From positions 3,830,449 to 3,894,448 of the forward strand of contig CP030158.1 of the NCBI GenBank assembly GCA_003285105.1: a stretch of DNA of 64,000 nucleotides, read 5' to 3'. This document shows positions 36,331-45,401 of this stretch, one piece after another. The notes under the pieces are model-generated. The model worked only from the letters and a program-made list of their open reading frames with translations. It was not told where the DNA came from and did not search any database. The translations under genes and the position numbers were made by a program. The stretch comes from Roseithermus sacchariphilus. GTDB taxonomy: Bacteria > Bacteroidota > Rhodothermia > Rhodothermales > MEBIC09517. Numbering within the stretch: position 1 is the stretch's first letter; each line of letters begins with the position of its first letter.

Positions 36331-38325
36331 TCAGGCGAAGAGGATGAGAGAGATCACGAGGAGGGCACCGAAGACGATGGCAAGGGCGTAGTTCTGCACG
36401 ATGCCGGTCTGCATGTAGCGCAGGCCCCGGCTGATACCGGCGGTCAGGGCCGCCACGCCGTTGACGGCGCCGTCGACCACGTACCGATCGAAGGCGGCCA
36501 GGCCTCGCTCGGAGAACCGCATGAGCGGCCGCACCACGAGCCGGTCATAGAGCTCGTCCCAATAGTACTTGCCTTCCCAGGCGCGGTAGAGCCCGCCCAG
36601 CTTCGCCCGCAGGTGCGCGTCGTACGCCAGCCCGTCGGTCCTGTACTTCGCCCGGGCGAAGAGCCACCCCGCGAAGGCGATCCCCGCGCCGAGCAGGATC
36701 AGCCCCCACTCGATCGCCAGGAAGCCCTCGCCGTGCGGAGCCAGCACCGGCTCGGCCACCGGCCCGCCGTAGGGTTCGCCCAGCCAGTGGTGGATCAGGT
36801 TCCACTCGCCGTGCGCGATGACCCCGGGCAGCCCCAGGAAGCCCCCCACCACCGACAGGCCCGCCAGCACCCACAGCGGCACCGTCATCGTCCAGGGCGA
36901 CTCGTGCGGGTGTACCTGATCGGCCAGCGGCCAGCGCTCCTCGCCCTCGAAGGTGAGGTAATAGGACCGTGCCATGTAGAAGGCCGTCAGCACCGCTGTG
37001 AGAAGCCCCACGATCCACACGAACCAGGCGTAAGCATGGCCGTCGTAGCCGTATTCGAACGCCTTGAACAGGATCTCGTCCTTCGAAAAGAAGCCGGCCA
37101 GCGGCGGGATACCCGCAATGGCGAGCATCGCGATGAAGTACGTGCGGCTCGTGGCCGGCATGTACTTCTTCAGCCCCCCCATCGTGCGCATGTCCTGCGG
37201 GTCGATGTGCTTGCCCGTCTTGTGCTCCACCTCGTGCTCGACGTGGTGCATCGCATGGATCACCGAGCCGGAGCCGAGAAAGAGGCAGGCCTTGAAGAAG
37301 GCATGGGTCATGACGTGGAAGATCGCCACGAAGAAGGCCCCCACGCCCGCCGCCATGAACATGTAGCCGAGCTGCGAGACCGTCGAGTACGCCAGCACCT
37401 TCTTGATGTCGTTCTGCGCGATGGCGATCGAAGCCGCCATGATCGCCGTCAGCGCCGCCACGACGGCGATGACGACCATGATGTCCGGCGCGGCCAGGAC
37501 GACCGGCGAGAGTCGCGCGAGCAGGTAGAGGCCGCTCGTCACCATCGTGGCCGCATGGATCAGGGCAGACACCGGCGTCGGACCGGCCATGGCGTCGGGC
37601 AGCCAGACGAAGAGCGGGATCTGCGCGCTCTTGCCGGTAGCGCCGATGAAGAGCAGCAGCACGATCCAGTTCAGCGTGGCCTCGGGGATGGCGCCCCCGC
37701 CTTCGGTGATGGTCGTGAAGTCGAGCCCGCCGAGCTCCCGGAAGAGCAGGAACATCGCCACCAGGAAGGCGAAGTCGCCGATGCGGTTGACGATGAACGC
37801 CTTGTTGGCCGCCGCGCTGTTCTTCAGGTTCGTGTACCAGAACCCGATGAGCAGGTAGGAGCACACCCCGACGCCCTCCCACCCCAGGAAGAGCACCACC
37901 ATGTTGTCCCCCAGCACGAGGTTCAGCATGGCGAAGATGAAGAGGTTCAGGTAGGCGAAGAAGCGCCAGAAGCCGGAGTCGCCGTGCATGTAGCCGACGG
38001 CGTAGAGGTGGATGAGCGCCCCGACCCCGGTCACGATCAGCCCCATCACGAGCGACAGCTCATCGATGCGGTAGGCGAAGTGCACCTCCAGGTCGCCCGC
38101 CACGATCCACGGGAAGAAGTCGACGATCACCGGCTGGCCCGGCTCGTACCCCAGGAACAGGATCAGGACGAGGACGAACGGGATGGCGACGACGGCGGTG
38201 GCAACCGCCCCGATCAGCGGCTCGCGCGTGCGCAGGGCCGGCAGGAACAGGGGCAGGATCCCGTTGAACACCGCCCCGGCCAGCGGCAGCAGCAGGATGA
38301 GTTGGACCAGTAGAGCAGCGTCCAT
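36331..38325 (-). CDS. nuoL: NADH-quinone oxidoreductase subunit L
   Basis: A 664-residue complex I subunit, the distal pump. Motifs: LGWEGVGVCSYLLIGFWYTN, KSAQIPLFVWLPDAMAGPTP, and KKVLAYSTVSQLGYMFMAAG. The C-terminal part has the long amphipathic (piston-like) helix region and final transmembrane helix (VQNYALAIVFGALLVISLIL). Length and domain order are standard for NuoL. Start is ATG 38325, 89 bases after nuoK. Confidence 0.97.
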   Translation of the reverse strand: MDAALLVQLILLLPLAGAVFNGILPLFLPALRTREPLIGAVATAVVAIPFVLVLILFLGYEPGQPVIVDFFPWIVAGDLEVHFAYRIDELSLVMGLIVTGVGALIHLYAVGYMHGDSGFWRFFAYLNLFIFAMLNLVLGDNMVVLFLGWEGVGVCSYLLIGFWYTNLKNSAAANKAFIVNRIGDFAFLVAMFLLFRELGGLDFTTITEGGGAIPEATLNWIVLLLFIGATGKSAQIPLFVWLPDAMAGPTPVSALIHAATMVTSGLYLLARLSPVVLAAPDIMVVIAVVAALTAIMAASIAIAQNDIKKVLAYSTVSQLGYMFMAAGVGAFFVAIFHVMTHAFFKACLFLGSGSVIHAMHHVEHEVEHKTGKHIDPQDMRTMGGLKKYMPATSRTYFIAMLAIAGIPPLAGFFSKDEILFKAFEYGYDGHAYAWFVWIVGLLTAVLTAFYMARSYYLTFEGEERWPLADQVHPHESPWTMTVPLWVLAGLSVVGGFLGLPGVIAHGEWNLIHHWLGEPYGGPVAEPVLAPHGEGFLAIEWGLILLGAGIAFAGWLFARAKYRTDGLAYDAHLRAKLGGLYRAWEGKYYWDELYDRLVVRPLMRFSERGLAAFDRYVVDGAVNGVAALTAGISRGLRYMQTGIVQNYALAIVFGALLVISLILFA

Positions 38326-38414
38326 ATCGTGGGAGTCGGGTTACGCGTCGGGAGGTTCCGCGCGGGCCGGCCCGGGCGCCGGGGGCACCCACCGTCCGCC
38401 CCGGAACCCGAAAC

Positions 38415-38720
38415 TCAGTACTTGAACAGGTGGAACTCGTTGACGTCGACGGTGACCTTCTTGCGGAACAGCGCGATGATGATCGCCAGACCGATGGCCG
38501 CCTCGGCCGCGGCCACGGCCATCACGAAGAAGACCAGGATCTGCCCGGCCACGTCGCCCATCGCCTGGCTCAGCGCCACCAGGGTGAGGTTGACCGCGTT
38601 GAGCATCAGCTCGACCGACATCAGGATGACGATGGCGTTGCGCCGCATGAGCACGCCCAGCACCCCGATCACGAACAACACGGCGCTGAGCGACAGATAC
38701 CAGTTCAGGGTGATCTCCAT
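38415..38720 (-). CDS. nuoK: NADH-quinone oxidoreductase subunit K
   Basis: A 101-residue three-helix subunit of complex I. The conserved membrane Glu residues are in [18 protein letters not shown] and [20 protein letters not shown]. Starts [19 protein letters not shown], ends with the usual basic tail. It lies 68 bases after nuoJ. Confidence 0.96.
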   Translation of the reverse strand: MEITLNWYLSLSAVLFVIGVLGVLMRRNAIVILMSVELMLNAVNLTLVALSQAMGDVAGQILVFFVMAVAAAEAAIGLAIIIALFRKKVTVDVNEFHLFKY

Positions 38721-38788
38721 CTCGGGATGAGCAAACGTGGCGGGTGGGGACGACGGAGGAAACGGGGGGTCGGGATCGACGCGGGACC

Positions 38789-39298
38789 TCAGACGAAGCG
38801 GCGCTTGGCCAGCATGACGGCCCCGATGGTGGCCACCAGCAACAGCAGGCCGATGACCTCGAACGGCAGGGCGTACTCGGTGAACAACGCACGGGCCAGC
38901 ACCTGCGCCGAACCCGTCGCCACCGCCTCCTGCGCGGCCGGCGGGTGCGGCAGCACATCGAAGCTCATCGCCACGATGTAGACGAGCTGCGCCAGCACGC
39001 CCATGCCGAGGATGAAGGCCGCGCCTCGCTTCCAGTCGATGTCCTCACGGCGCGGCAACTCGGCCAGGTTGAGGAGCATGATCACAAACAAAAACAGGAC
39101 CATAATGGCCCCGGCATAAACAAGGATCTGAATGATCCCGATGAACTGCGCGTTGAGGGTCAGGTACAGCCCGGCGATACAGAATAGATTGAGCACGAGC
39201 CAGAGGGCGCTGTTCACCGGGTTGCGCGCGATGAGCATCCCGAGAGCGGCCGCAATGGCGACGATCGCGAGCAGAAAAAAAAGCAGTTGCGCTACCAT
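38789..39298 (-). CDS. nuoJ: NADH-quinone oxidoreductase subunit J
   Basis: A 169-residue five-helix complex I subunit. It has [20 protein letters not shown], then the pi-bulge helix motif [20 protein letters not shown], and two final helices after a soluble loop. The start MVAQLLFF at 39298 was chosen; the larger frame to 39412 adds a non-conserved polar leader. It is the first gene of this cluster on the minus strand; the genes for the peripheral arm (nuoA-I) are not in this window. Confidence 0.95.
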   Translation of the reverse strand: MVAQLLFFLLAIVAIAAALGMLIARNPVNSALWLVLNLFCIAGLYLTLNAQFIGIIQILVYAGAIMVLFLFVIMLLNLAELPRREDIDWKRGAAFILGMGVLAQLVYIVAMSFDVLPHPPAAQEAVATGSAQVLARALFTEYALPFEVIGLLLLVATIGAVMLAKRRFV

Positions 39299-39804
39299 AA
39301 ACCGGGGGCGGTCAACAGGATCGGGGGACGGTCGGTGGCCGCGTTGACTACACAAAAATCGAAGGTACCCATTGCCGGTACCGACAGCAATCAAAAATCC
39401 CGTTAAGCACACGCCTGCGGCGCGGCGACCGGCATTCCGGCCGGCGGCCCGACGAGCAGGGGGCGTTCAGGACGGCGCGAATATACAACTTCGCCAATAC
39501 AAAACCCCCCGGGACGAGCGCTTTCTGCAGACGGCCGGCCCCGGCGCCGGCGGCGTTTCGCACGCAGGGCACGCAGGGCTCCTCTCGATGCTACGACGAC
39601 CGCCGGCGGCATTTCCTTCGGAAACCCGGCCCCCCCGTTCCACGGTTCTGGCCCCCCGATGGCGTCGGGGATGACGGTTGCCCGGGCACCAGGGGTTCAT
39701 CCGCCCTGTGCGGTGAAGGCCTACCCCGGTGAGCCCGAATACGCGAAGAGGGCATCCCCTCCAGGAGATGCCCTCTTCAGCGCGTGCCGCAGCGGATGCC
39801 AGGC
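39299..39804. other. Intergenic region upstream of nuoJ
   Basis: About 500 bases with no credible gene. It should contain the promoter of the nuoJ-N cluster on the minus strand; the only AT-rich patch is around 39477-39506 (TATATT on the minus strand) but no good -35 partner was found. It also holds GGTACC-N7-GGTACC (39363-39381) and a 9-base tandem CACGCAGGG pair (39561-39578), plus the hairpin at 39745-39778. Confidence 0.5.
39745..39778 (-). terminator. Hairpin after the GAF-domain gene, possible terminator
   Basis: A 12-bp perfect stem (39745-39756 with 39767-39778) with a ten-base loop, 27 bases beyond the minus-strand stop at 39805. No T run follows on either strand, so it would be a weak or rho-assisted terminator. 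Confidence 0.5.
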
Positions 39805-40326
39805 TCAGAGCGCTTCCACCGTCAGCGACGGGGCCGGCCGGGATTCTTCCCGCTGGAGCTCGTCCATGATCATCTGGGCAAACTCCTCCAGCAGCGCCCG
39901 GTGTCCCCGGCCCAGCTCCCGGGGCTGCGCGTCGGCAATGACCAGCGTGCCGATGACGTGCCCGGCGCGCGTGCGCAGCGGAGCGCCCGCATAGAACCGG
40001 ATGTTGGGCTCGCCGAGCACCAGCGGATTCCGCATGAAGCGCGGGTCCTGCCGCGCATTGGACACGACGGTGACGCCGCGTTCCAGCATCGCATGTGCAC
40101 AGAGCGACAGACGGCGGTCGATGGGCGGCAGGTGCACCCCGTAGCAGGCGTTGAAGCGCTGCTGGTTGATGTCGATCATCGTGACGAACGCCATCGGCAC
40201 CTCGAAGGCACCGGCTACGATCTCGACCAGATGCCGATGGTGGGGGCGCTGCCACTTCATGCGGGCTTCGTACGTGCGAACCGCCTGCAGGCGCTGCACT
40301 TCGTCGGTGGGTAGTGGGGGAATCAT
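39805..40326 (-). CDS. GAF domain protein
   Basis: A 173-residue stand-alone GAF sensor domain. It matches the type found at the front of Bacteroidota and cyanobacterial signalling proteins: VPMAFVTMIDINQQRFNACY, LSLCAHAMLERGVTVVSNAR, then RFYAGAPLRTRAGHVIGTLV. It may bind a small molecule or, in light of its short form, act as a redox or nucleotide sensor with a separate partner. Start MIPPLPTDEVQRLQ (40326) was chosen because the domain's helix begins there; the frame continuing to 40581 reads through low-quality sequence. Nothing adjacent suggests the output. Confidence 0.82.
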   Translation of the reverse strand: MIPPLPTDEVQRLQAVRTYEARMKWQRPHHRHLVEIVAGAFEVPMAFVTMIDINQQRFNACYGVHLPPIDRRLSLCAHAMLERGVTVVSNARQDPRFMRNPLVLGEPNIRFYAGAPLRTRAGHVIGTLVIADAQPRELGRGHRALLEEFAQMIMDELQREESRPAPSLTVEAL

Positions 40327-40708
40327 ACGTGCGAGGTGTTGCGAAACGGACGCGCAACGGGTAGGGGTAGGACCGCGTCCGTTCTCTTGGTGGTGGGAAA
40401 CGACGAACGCACTGGTAAGCGCCTCACTGCTGGATAACGAAAAGATTATCCCGATTCGGGCGCGGCGGAAATTTAAAGGTGATTTGCGCCTGAGGCTCAT
40501 CCTTCCGCCTCCTGTTGGCGCGCCCAGCGGCCCGCGTTCCCGTCCGCCTTTTCTCCCTGCTCTGGTGCGATCATCCCACAAAAAACCGCTGTGCCCCCCT
40601 ACCAGCGGAGCACAGCGGCATGGTATCGTTGGATTGCGCCATGAGCGCGAACCGCTCCCGCGAGCGGATCAAGGCCCATAGCAGGATGACGACAGGACGG
40701 CGCGCCCG
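40327..40708. other. Intergenic region between the M20 peptidase and GAF genes
   Basis: 382 bases without a credible gene. It contains the terminator of the M20 gene (40580-40618) and, nearer the GAF gene, a somewhat AT-richer stretch (40400-40490) that may hold its promoter. No specific promoter hexamers could be called. Confidence 0.5.
40580..40618 (-). terminator. Terminator of the M20 peptidase gene
   Basis: A 9-bp perfect stem (40586-40594 with 40610-40618) followed on the minus strand by six T residues (40585-40580), 91 bases beyond the M20 gene stop. Confidence 0.85.
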
Positions 40709-42163
40709 TCAGCGATCCGTGGCCGGAGGCAGCGGCGGGTCCTGGTCCGGCGGGATGGGCGAGACGTACGGGGCCCCGCCGGTCTGCTCCTCGAAGAAGG
40801 CTTTCGCCGCGGCCAGCACCTCGGGCCGGGTCAGCAGGTCGGCCCCGGTGAGGGCGATGACCTTCGCCGCCACGACGGCCCCCTTCACCCCGGCTTCGGT
40901 GCCGTGGCAGGCCGTCGTCGCCCAGCTGTGCCACGGGATGTTGGCCGCCGCCGTGGTCACGCTGAACCCGACCGTCGGCGCGATGTAGCTCACCTCGGCG
41001 ACATCCGTGGACCCGCCGCTCGGCGGCTCCGGCTCGGGCTCGAGCAGGTGCAGCTCGTCGTCGAACCCGCTCTGCTCGACCTCCAGGAACGCCTGCAGCT
41101 CCCGCGCAAACGCCTGCTCGGCCTCCGTGAACCGGGGCGGCCCCACGAGCTTCATGTTGACCTCGACCAGCTCCTGCAGGGGACGGTTCAGGTTATACTC
41201 GTGCACCCCGGTGATCAGAAACACCCGGTGCTCCGTCCCGGTCGCCAGCGCCGCACCTTCCGCGATCTTGAGGATCCGCTCGTAGTACTGCTCGACGCTC
41301 TCCCGGTCCACGTCGCGCACGTAATACCACACCTTCGCGTATTCCGGCACCACGTTGGGCGCTTCGCCCCCTCGCGGGATCACGTAGTGGATGCGCGTGG
41401 TCGGCTTGACGTGCTCCCGCATCAGGTTGACGCCGTAGTTCATCAGCTCCACGGCATCGAGGGCGCTGCGGCCGTTCCACGGGTCGGCGGAGGCGTGCGC
41501 GGCCTGACCGAAGAACTCGACCTCGAAGTTGTTCATGGCCCGTCCGGGCTGGTTGCGCACGCCCGTCTCCGTGCCGGGATGCCACTCGACGACGGCGTCG
41601 AGCCCATCGAAGACGCCGGCCTTTGCCATGTAGACCTTCCCCACGACGGTTTCCTCCGCCGGCGTGCCGTAGAGCACGACGGTGCCGGGCAGGTCGTGGG
41701 CCTGCATGGCGCGTTTGATCGCCATCGCCCCGACGACCGAAGCGGCACCGAACAGGTTGTGGCCGCACCCCTGCCCGCTGGTCACGCCATCCTCCCGCGG
41801 GGCGCGATGCGGGACAGCCGCATTGCCGACGCCGGGCAGGGCGTCGAACTCGGCCAGCACGCCGATGCGGGGGCTCCCGCTGCCGTAGGTGGCCACGAAG
41901 GCCGTGGGCATCCCGGCCACGCCCCGCTCCACCGTAAAGCCCTCGGCCTCCAGCACGCCGGCCAGCAACGCGGCCGAGTCGTGCTCCTGCAACGCCGTCT
42001 CGGCATACCGCCACAGCTCCATCGAGAGGCGCCGGACCTCCGGCTCCAGCGTCGTGACCGCCTCCAGCGCGGTCTGTTTCTCGGGGGGAAGGTCCTGTGC
42101 ACCGGCCGTCACGGCGGTGCCGGCCAGCAGGCATCCGACCATCAGCAGGGTTCGTGTCTTCAT
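40709..42163 (-). CDS. Secreted M20 family metallopeptidase / amidohydrolase
   Basis: A 484-residue zinc amidohydrolase of the M20 family (p-aminobenzoyl-glutamate or acyl-amino-acid hydrolase-like). Signal peptide MKTRTLLMVGCLLAGTAVTA then AGAQ. Metal-site runs: ARIGVLAEFDALPG-like IGVLAEFDALPGVGNAAV, SGQGCGHNLFGAASV, GTPAEETVVGK, and PWHSWATTACHG near the C-terminus. The dimerisation (lid) domain has RAMNNFEVEFFGQAAHASAD. A strong ribosome site (GGAGGAG) precedes ATG 42163, which decides the start. It likely cleaves amide bonds of small exported substrates; the exact one is unknown. Confidence 0.9.
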   Translation of the reverse strand: MKTRTLLMVGCLLAGTAVTAGAQDLPPEKQTALEAVTTLEPEVRRLSMELWRYAETALQEHDSAALLAGVLEAEGFTVERGVAGMPTAFVATYGSGSPRIGVLAEFDALPGVGNAAVPHRAPREDGVTSGQGCGHNLFGAASVVGAMAIKRAMQAHDLPGTVVLYGTPAEETVVGKVYMAKAGVFDGLDAVVEWHPGTETGVRNQPGRAMNNFEVEFFGQAAHASADPWNGRSALDAVELMNYGVNLMREHVKPTTRIHYVIPRGGEAPNVVPEYAKVWYYVRDVDRESVEQYYERILKIAEGAALATGTEHRVFLITGVHEYNLNRPLQELVEVNMKLVGPPRFTEAEQAFARELQAFLEVEQSGFDDELHLLEPEPEPPSGGSTDVAEVSYIAPTVGFSVTTAAANIPWHSWATTACHGTEAGVKGAVVAAKVIALTGADLLTRPEVLAAAKAFFEEQTGGAPYVSPIPPDQDPPLPPATDR

Positions 42164-42231
42164 CGCTCCTCCGCGTGGATAGGGTGGGTAGATCGTGGAA
42201 CGCCGAGGCCGGATGCTTCCGCCCCTCATGC

Positions 42232-43932
42232 TCACGGCACCGCGCCCGCTGCCTCGCGCGTCAGGCGGTCCAGGATGCTCGCCAGCAGCGCCTCCACCGT
42301 CATGCCGGGGTGCCACGAAATCTGGTGGGCGTCCTCCCGATGCACGTACATCCAGTGCGCCAGAATCCGGACCTCGTCGACTTCCTTTTTAAGATAACGC
42401 TCCGGCTCGACCTGTGTCGTGCCGAACCACTCGGCCAGTTTCCCTTTCAGCGCGTCCACGTCGGGCGAGGCGGGGCGGCGGGGCATCGTCACGGTATCGA
42501 CCAGGCGGCCGTAGCGAACCAGGAAGAGTTGCACGCGGTGAGGCTCCAGCCCGGGCTGCAGGAGCACGGCATGGTGATCCAGCACGGAGGCGGCGATGCA
42601 CTGCTGCTTTTCCTGGAGACGCCGCAGCCGGTGCAGCCCGTCGCGGTAGCGGGCAGCGGCCTCGAAATCCAGGGCCCGGGCGGCCCGGTGCATGGCCTCC
42701 TCGATCCGCTGCTGCACGGACGTGTCGCGCCCGGTCAGGAAGGCGCGCACCTGTTCGACCTCCCGGGCGTAGTGCTCGGCCGCCGCGCCGCCTTCACAGG
42801 GCGCGCCGCAGCGATCCAGCTCGGCATAGAGGCAGGCCCGGCCGCGGGCAAAGGTGTCATCGTCGCACTCCCGCAGCTTGAAGAAGCGGTGGATCAGATC
42901 GACCACCTGCTCGGCCTGCCGCCGGCCGCCGAGCGGGCCGAAGTACTCCGCCCCGTCGTTGCGCAGGTAGGACGTCCAGCTGACCCGCGGGAACGGCTCG
43001 GTGGTATCCAGGCGGATGAAGGGGCGGCTGCGCTCGTGCCGGAGGGCCCGGTTGAAGCGGGGCTGATGCGCCTTGATGAGGCGCGACTCCCGCAAGAGCG
43101 CGGCCAGTTCGGAGCCCGTCTCTTCCCAGGCCACGTCACGCACGGCCTCGACGAGCCGGCGGATGCGCGGCGGGTGGGCCTCGATGGCGGTGAAATAGCT
43201 ACGCACCCGGTCGCTCAGCCGCCGGGCCTTGCCGATGTAGAGGATCGCACCCCGCCGATCTTTCAGGAAATAGACGCCCGGCCGGGGCGGCAGAGCCGGC
43301 AGCACCTCTTCCCGGATCCGGCGCAGGTAGGCCGGCTCCCGGCGGCCCGCGGCGCGGGCATAGGTGCGATGCTGGAAGGCCAGCAGGTCGTCGAGCGTCT
43401 CCAGTTCATGCTCCCCGGCGAGTTGCTCCAGGAAGCGCAGGAGCACCTGCGCCGTCGCCTCCGCATCGCCCAGCGCCCGGTGGCGGCCGTCGATGGTGAT
43501 GCCGTAGAAGGCGGCCACGCTGCCGAGGCCCTTCGAGCGCAGCCCCGCCAGCAAGCGCCGGGCCAGCCGCAGCGTACACAGCACCGGGTTCGCCAGTGCC
43601 GGTGCGCCCATCCGCTCCAGCTCGGCGTTGATGAAGCCGAGGTCGAACGGGGCGTGATGGGCCACGAAGACGGCCTCGCCCAGGAAGTCGAGATACGCCG
43701 GGAAGACCTCGGCGGCCACGGGCTGGTTGAAGACCATCCCGGTGGTGATCCCGGTGATCTCGGTGATGCGCCGCGGGATGGAGCGCTCGGGGTTGATGAG
43801 CTGGGAGAAGCGATCCACCACGGCACCGCCCCGCACCTTCACCGCAGCCAGTTCGATCACCCGGTCGGCTCCGGCCTTGCCGCCGGTCGTCTCGGTGTCG
43901 GTGACGACGAAGGTAACGTCCTGGAGGCGCAT
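42232..43932 (-). CDS. Exonuclease (DnaQ-like) fused to GIY-YIG endonuclease with UVR domain
   Basis: A 566-residue fusion. Residues 1-180: DEDDh exonuclease (FVVTDTETTGGKAGADRVIE, HHAPFDLGFINA, HRALGDAEATAQ). Residues about 210-300: GIY-YIG nuclease with GVYFLKDRRGAILYIGKAR, as in the N-terminal half of UvrC and in Cho. Then a UVR-like coiled segment (IEEAMHRAARALDFEAAARY). This arrangement is known in some bacteria as DNA polymerase III epsilon-related/UvrC-like proteins and suggests a repair nuclease that both incises and trims. UvrC's RNase H-like and HhH domains are missing. Start ATG 43932. Confidence 0.92.
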   Translation of the reverse strand: MRLQDVTFVVTDTETTGGKAGADRVIELAAVKVRGGAVVDRFSQLINPERSIPRRITEITGITTGMVFNQPVAAEVFPAYLDFLGEAVFVAHHAPFDLGFINAELERMGAPALANPVLCTLRLARRLLAGLRSKGLGSVAAFYGITIDGRHRALGDAEATAQVLLRFLEQLAGEHELETLDDLLAFQHRTYARAAGRREPAYLRRIREEVLPALPPRPGVYFLKDRRGAILYIGKARRLSDRVRSYFTAIEAHPPRIRRLVEAVRDVAWEETGSELAALLRESRLIKAHQPRFNRALRHERSRPFIRLDTTEPFPRVSWTSYLRNDGAEYFGPLGGRRQAEQVVDLIHRFFKLRECDDDTFARGRACLYAELDRCGAPCEGGAAAEHYAREVEQVRAFLTGRDTSVQQRIEEAMHRAARALDFEAAARYRDGLHRLRRLQEKQQCIAASVLDHHAVLLQPGLEPHRVQLFLVRYGRLVDTVTMPRRPASPDVDALKGKLAEWFGTTQVEPERYLKKEVDEVRILAHWMYVHREDAHQISWHPGMTVEALLASILDRLTREAAGAVP

Positions 43933-43982
43933 GCCGCAGCGTCGGTCAGGAGGGCGAGGGCGAGCCGGGCGGCAGAGATCGA

Positions 43983-45341
43983 CTAGCGAGCGTCGCCCAC
44001 GGCCCGGGCCTGGAGCGCGGCGCTGAGTGCGTCGAGGTCGATCTCCAGGAGGCGGGCCAGCATCCGGCCGATGTCGGTGTTGTCGAGGTGGCCGGAGAAG
44101 GCCTCGCTGCCCGGTCCGAAGGCGTACAGGTTGACGTCCACCGCCGTGTGGCCGCCCGTGGTCCAGCCGATGAGGGCCCGGCGGCTGATGACGTCGGACA
44201 GCGCGGCCGCCAGCCGCCCCGGGTCGTCGAGGGCTACCTCGATGCGCGCGCCCTCCTGGTAGGTCAGATCCTCGATGCCGGCCATGTCCCGCATCACCTC
44301 CGCGATGGGCCGGCCGTCCTCCCGCAGCGCGGCGACCATCGGCTCCAGCGAATGCGTCAGGCGTGCCAGCACCTCCGGGCGCCAGGCATACTGGCCGTCG
44401 CGGCCCAGCGTCAGGCCGCCGGTTTCATGGTCGGAGGTAGCCAGGACCAGCGTGCCGGGGGTGTCGGCGGCATAGGCCAGCGCCACGGCCACGGCCGCGT
44501 CGTAGGCCAGGATGTCGTGCAGGTGGCCGGCCGGGTCGTTCCCGTGCGCGGCATGGTCGATGCGGCTGCCCTCCACCATGAGGAAGAAGCCGTCCGGGTC
44601 GTCGTCGAGCAGGTCGATGGCCTTGCGCGTCATCTCCGCCAGGCTCGGCTCGGCAGCGGCATCCCGGTCGACCTCGTAGGCCATGTGGCTGTCGCTGAAG
44701 AGCCCGATGGCAGGGGTGGCTGTGAGTGCCTCGAAGCCGGCGCGGTCCGTCACCACATGGTAGCCGGAGGCGGCCGCCTCGGCCAGCAGGTCGCGCCCGT
44801 CGTCGCGGCGTCCTCCCTGGTCCGTCGGCAGGAACTGCTGCTTCCCGCCACCGAAGAGCACGTCGATCCCCTGCCCGATCTGCTGGAGGGCAATCTCGTT
44901 CTCCAGGCTGCGGCTGGTCACGTGCGCCGAGAAGGCCGCCGGCGTGGCGTGGGTGATGCGGCTCGTGGCGACGAGCCCGGTGGCCATGCCCCGGGCCTCG
45001 GCCCCTTCGAGCAGGGTGGCCACGGGCTGCCCGTCGGCGTCGACGGCGATGGCACCGTTGTAGCTCTTCACCCCGCAGGCAAACGCCGTGGCCCCCGCGG
45101 CCGAATCTGTCACCAGGCTGTTCGTCGCATAGGTCTGCACGCTGCCCACGAGGTGCGCGTCGAGCGCCAGCTGCTCCTGCCCCGCGGTAGCCCGCAGATA
45201 ATCCCGCGCCAGGGTGAAGCTGGCCGGACCGCACCCGTCGGCGATGAACAGGATCACGTTGCGCGGCCGCTCCTGCGCCTGCGCCGGCAGGCTCCAGCAC
45301 ACGCCGATCAGCGCGGCCATGACGACGAGCCACCGACGCAT
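43983..45341 (-). CDS. Alkaline phosphatase
   Basis: A 452-residue periplasmic PhoA-fold alkaline phosphatase, releasing phosphate from monoesters. Signal MRRWLVVMAALIGVCWSLPA, then QA. Catalytic Ser in LVTDSAAGATAFACG, metal ligands in FIADGCGPAS, HATPAAFSAHV, VEGSRIDHAAHGND and LATSDHETGGLT, and the final His in TTGGHTAVDV. All the usual metal residues are there. Start 45341 was chosen from the signal; ATG 45395 (eight bases after the upstream gene's stop) would extend the front by 18 residues. It probably follows the GWxTD gene in an operon. Confidence 0.92.
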   Translation of the reverse strand: MRRWLVVMAALIGVCWSLPAQAQERPRNVILFIADGCGPASFTLARDYLRATAGQEQLALDAHLVGSVQTYATNSLVTDSAAGATAFACGVKSYNGAIAVDADGQPVATLLEGAEARGMATGLVATSRITHATPAAFSAHVTSRSLENEIALQQIGQGIDVLFGGGKQQFLPTDQGGRRDDGRDLLAEAAASGYHVVTDRAGFEALTATPAIGLFSDSHMAYEVDRDAAAEPSLAEMTRKAIDLLDDDPDGFFLMVEGSRIDHAAHGNDPAGHLHDILAYDAAVAVALAYAADTPGTLVLATSDHETGGLTLGRDGQYAWRPEVLARLTHSLEPMVAALREDGRPIAEVMRDMAGIEDLTYQEGARIEVALDDPGRLAAALSDVISRRALIGWTTGGHTAVDVNLYAFGPGSEAFSGHLDNTDIGRMLARLLEIDLDALSAALQARAVGDAR

Positions 45342-45401
45342 CCCCCCTGACGCGCTCCGGCCCGATGCACGATCCAGATGAAAAATCTCGGTCATCAGTC
45401 T

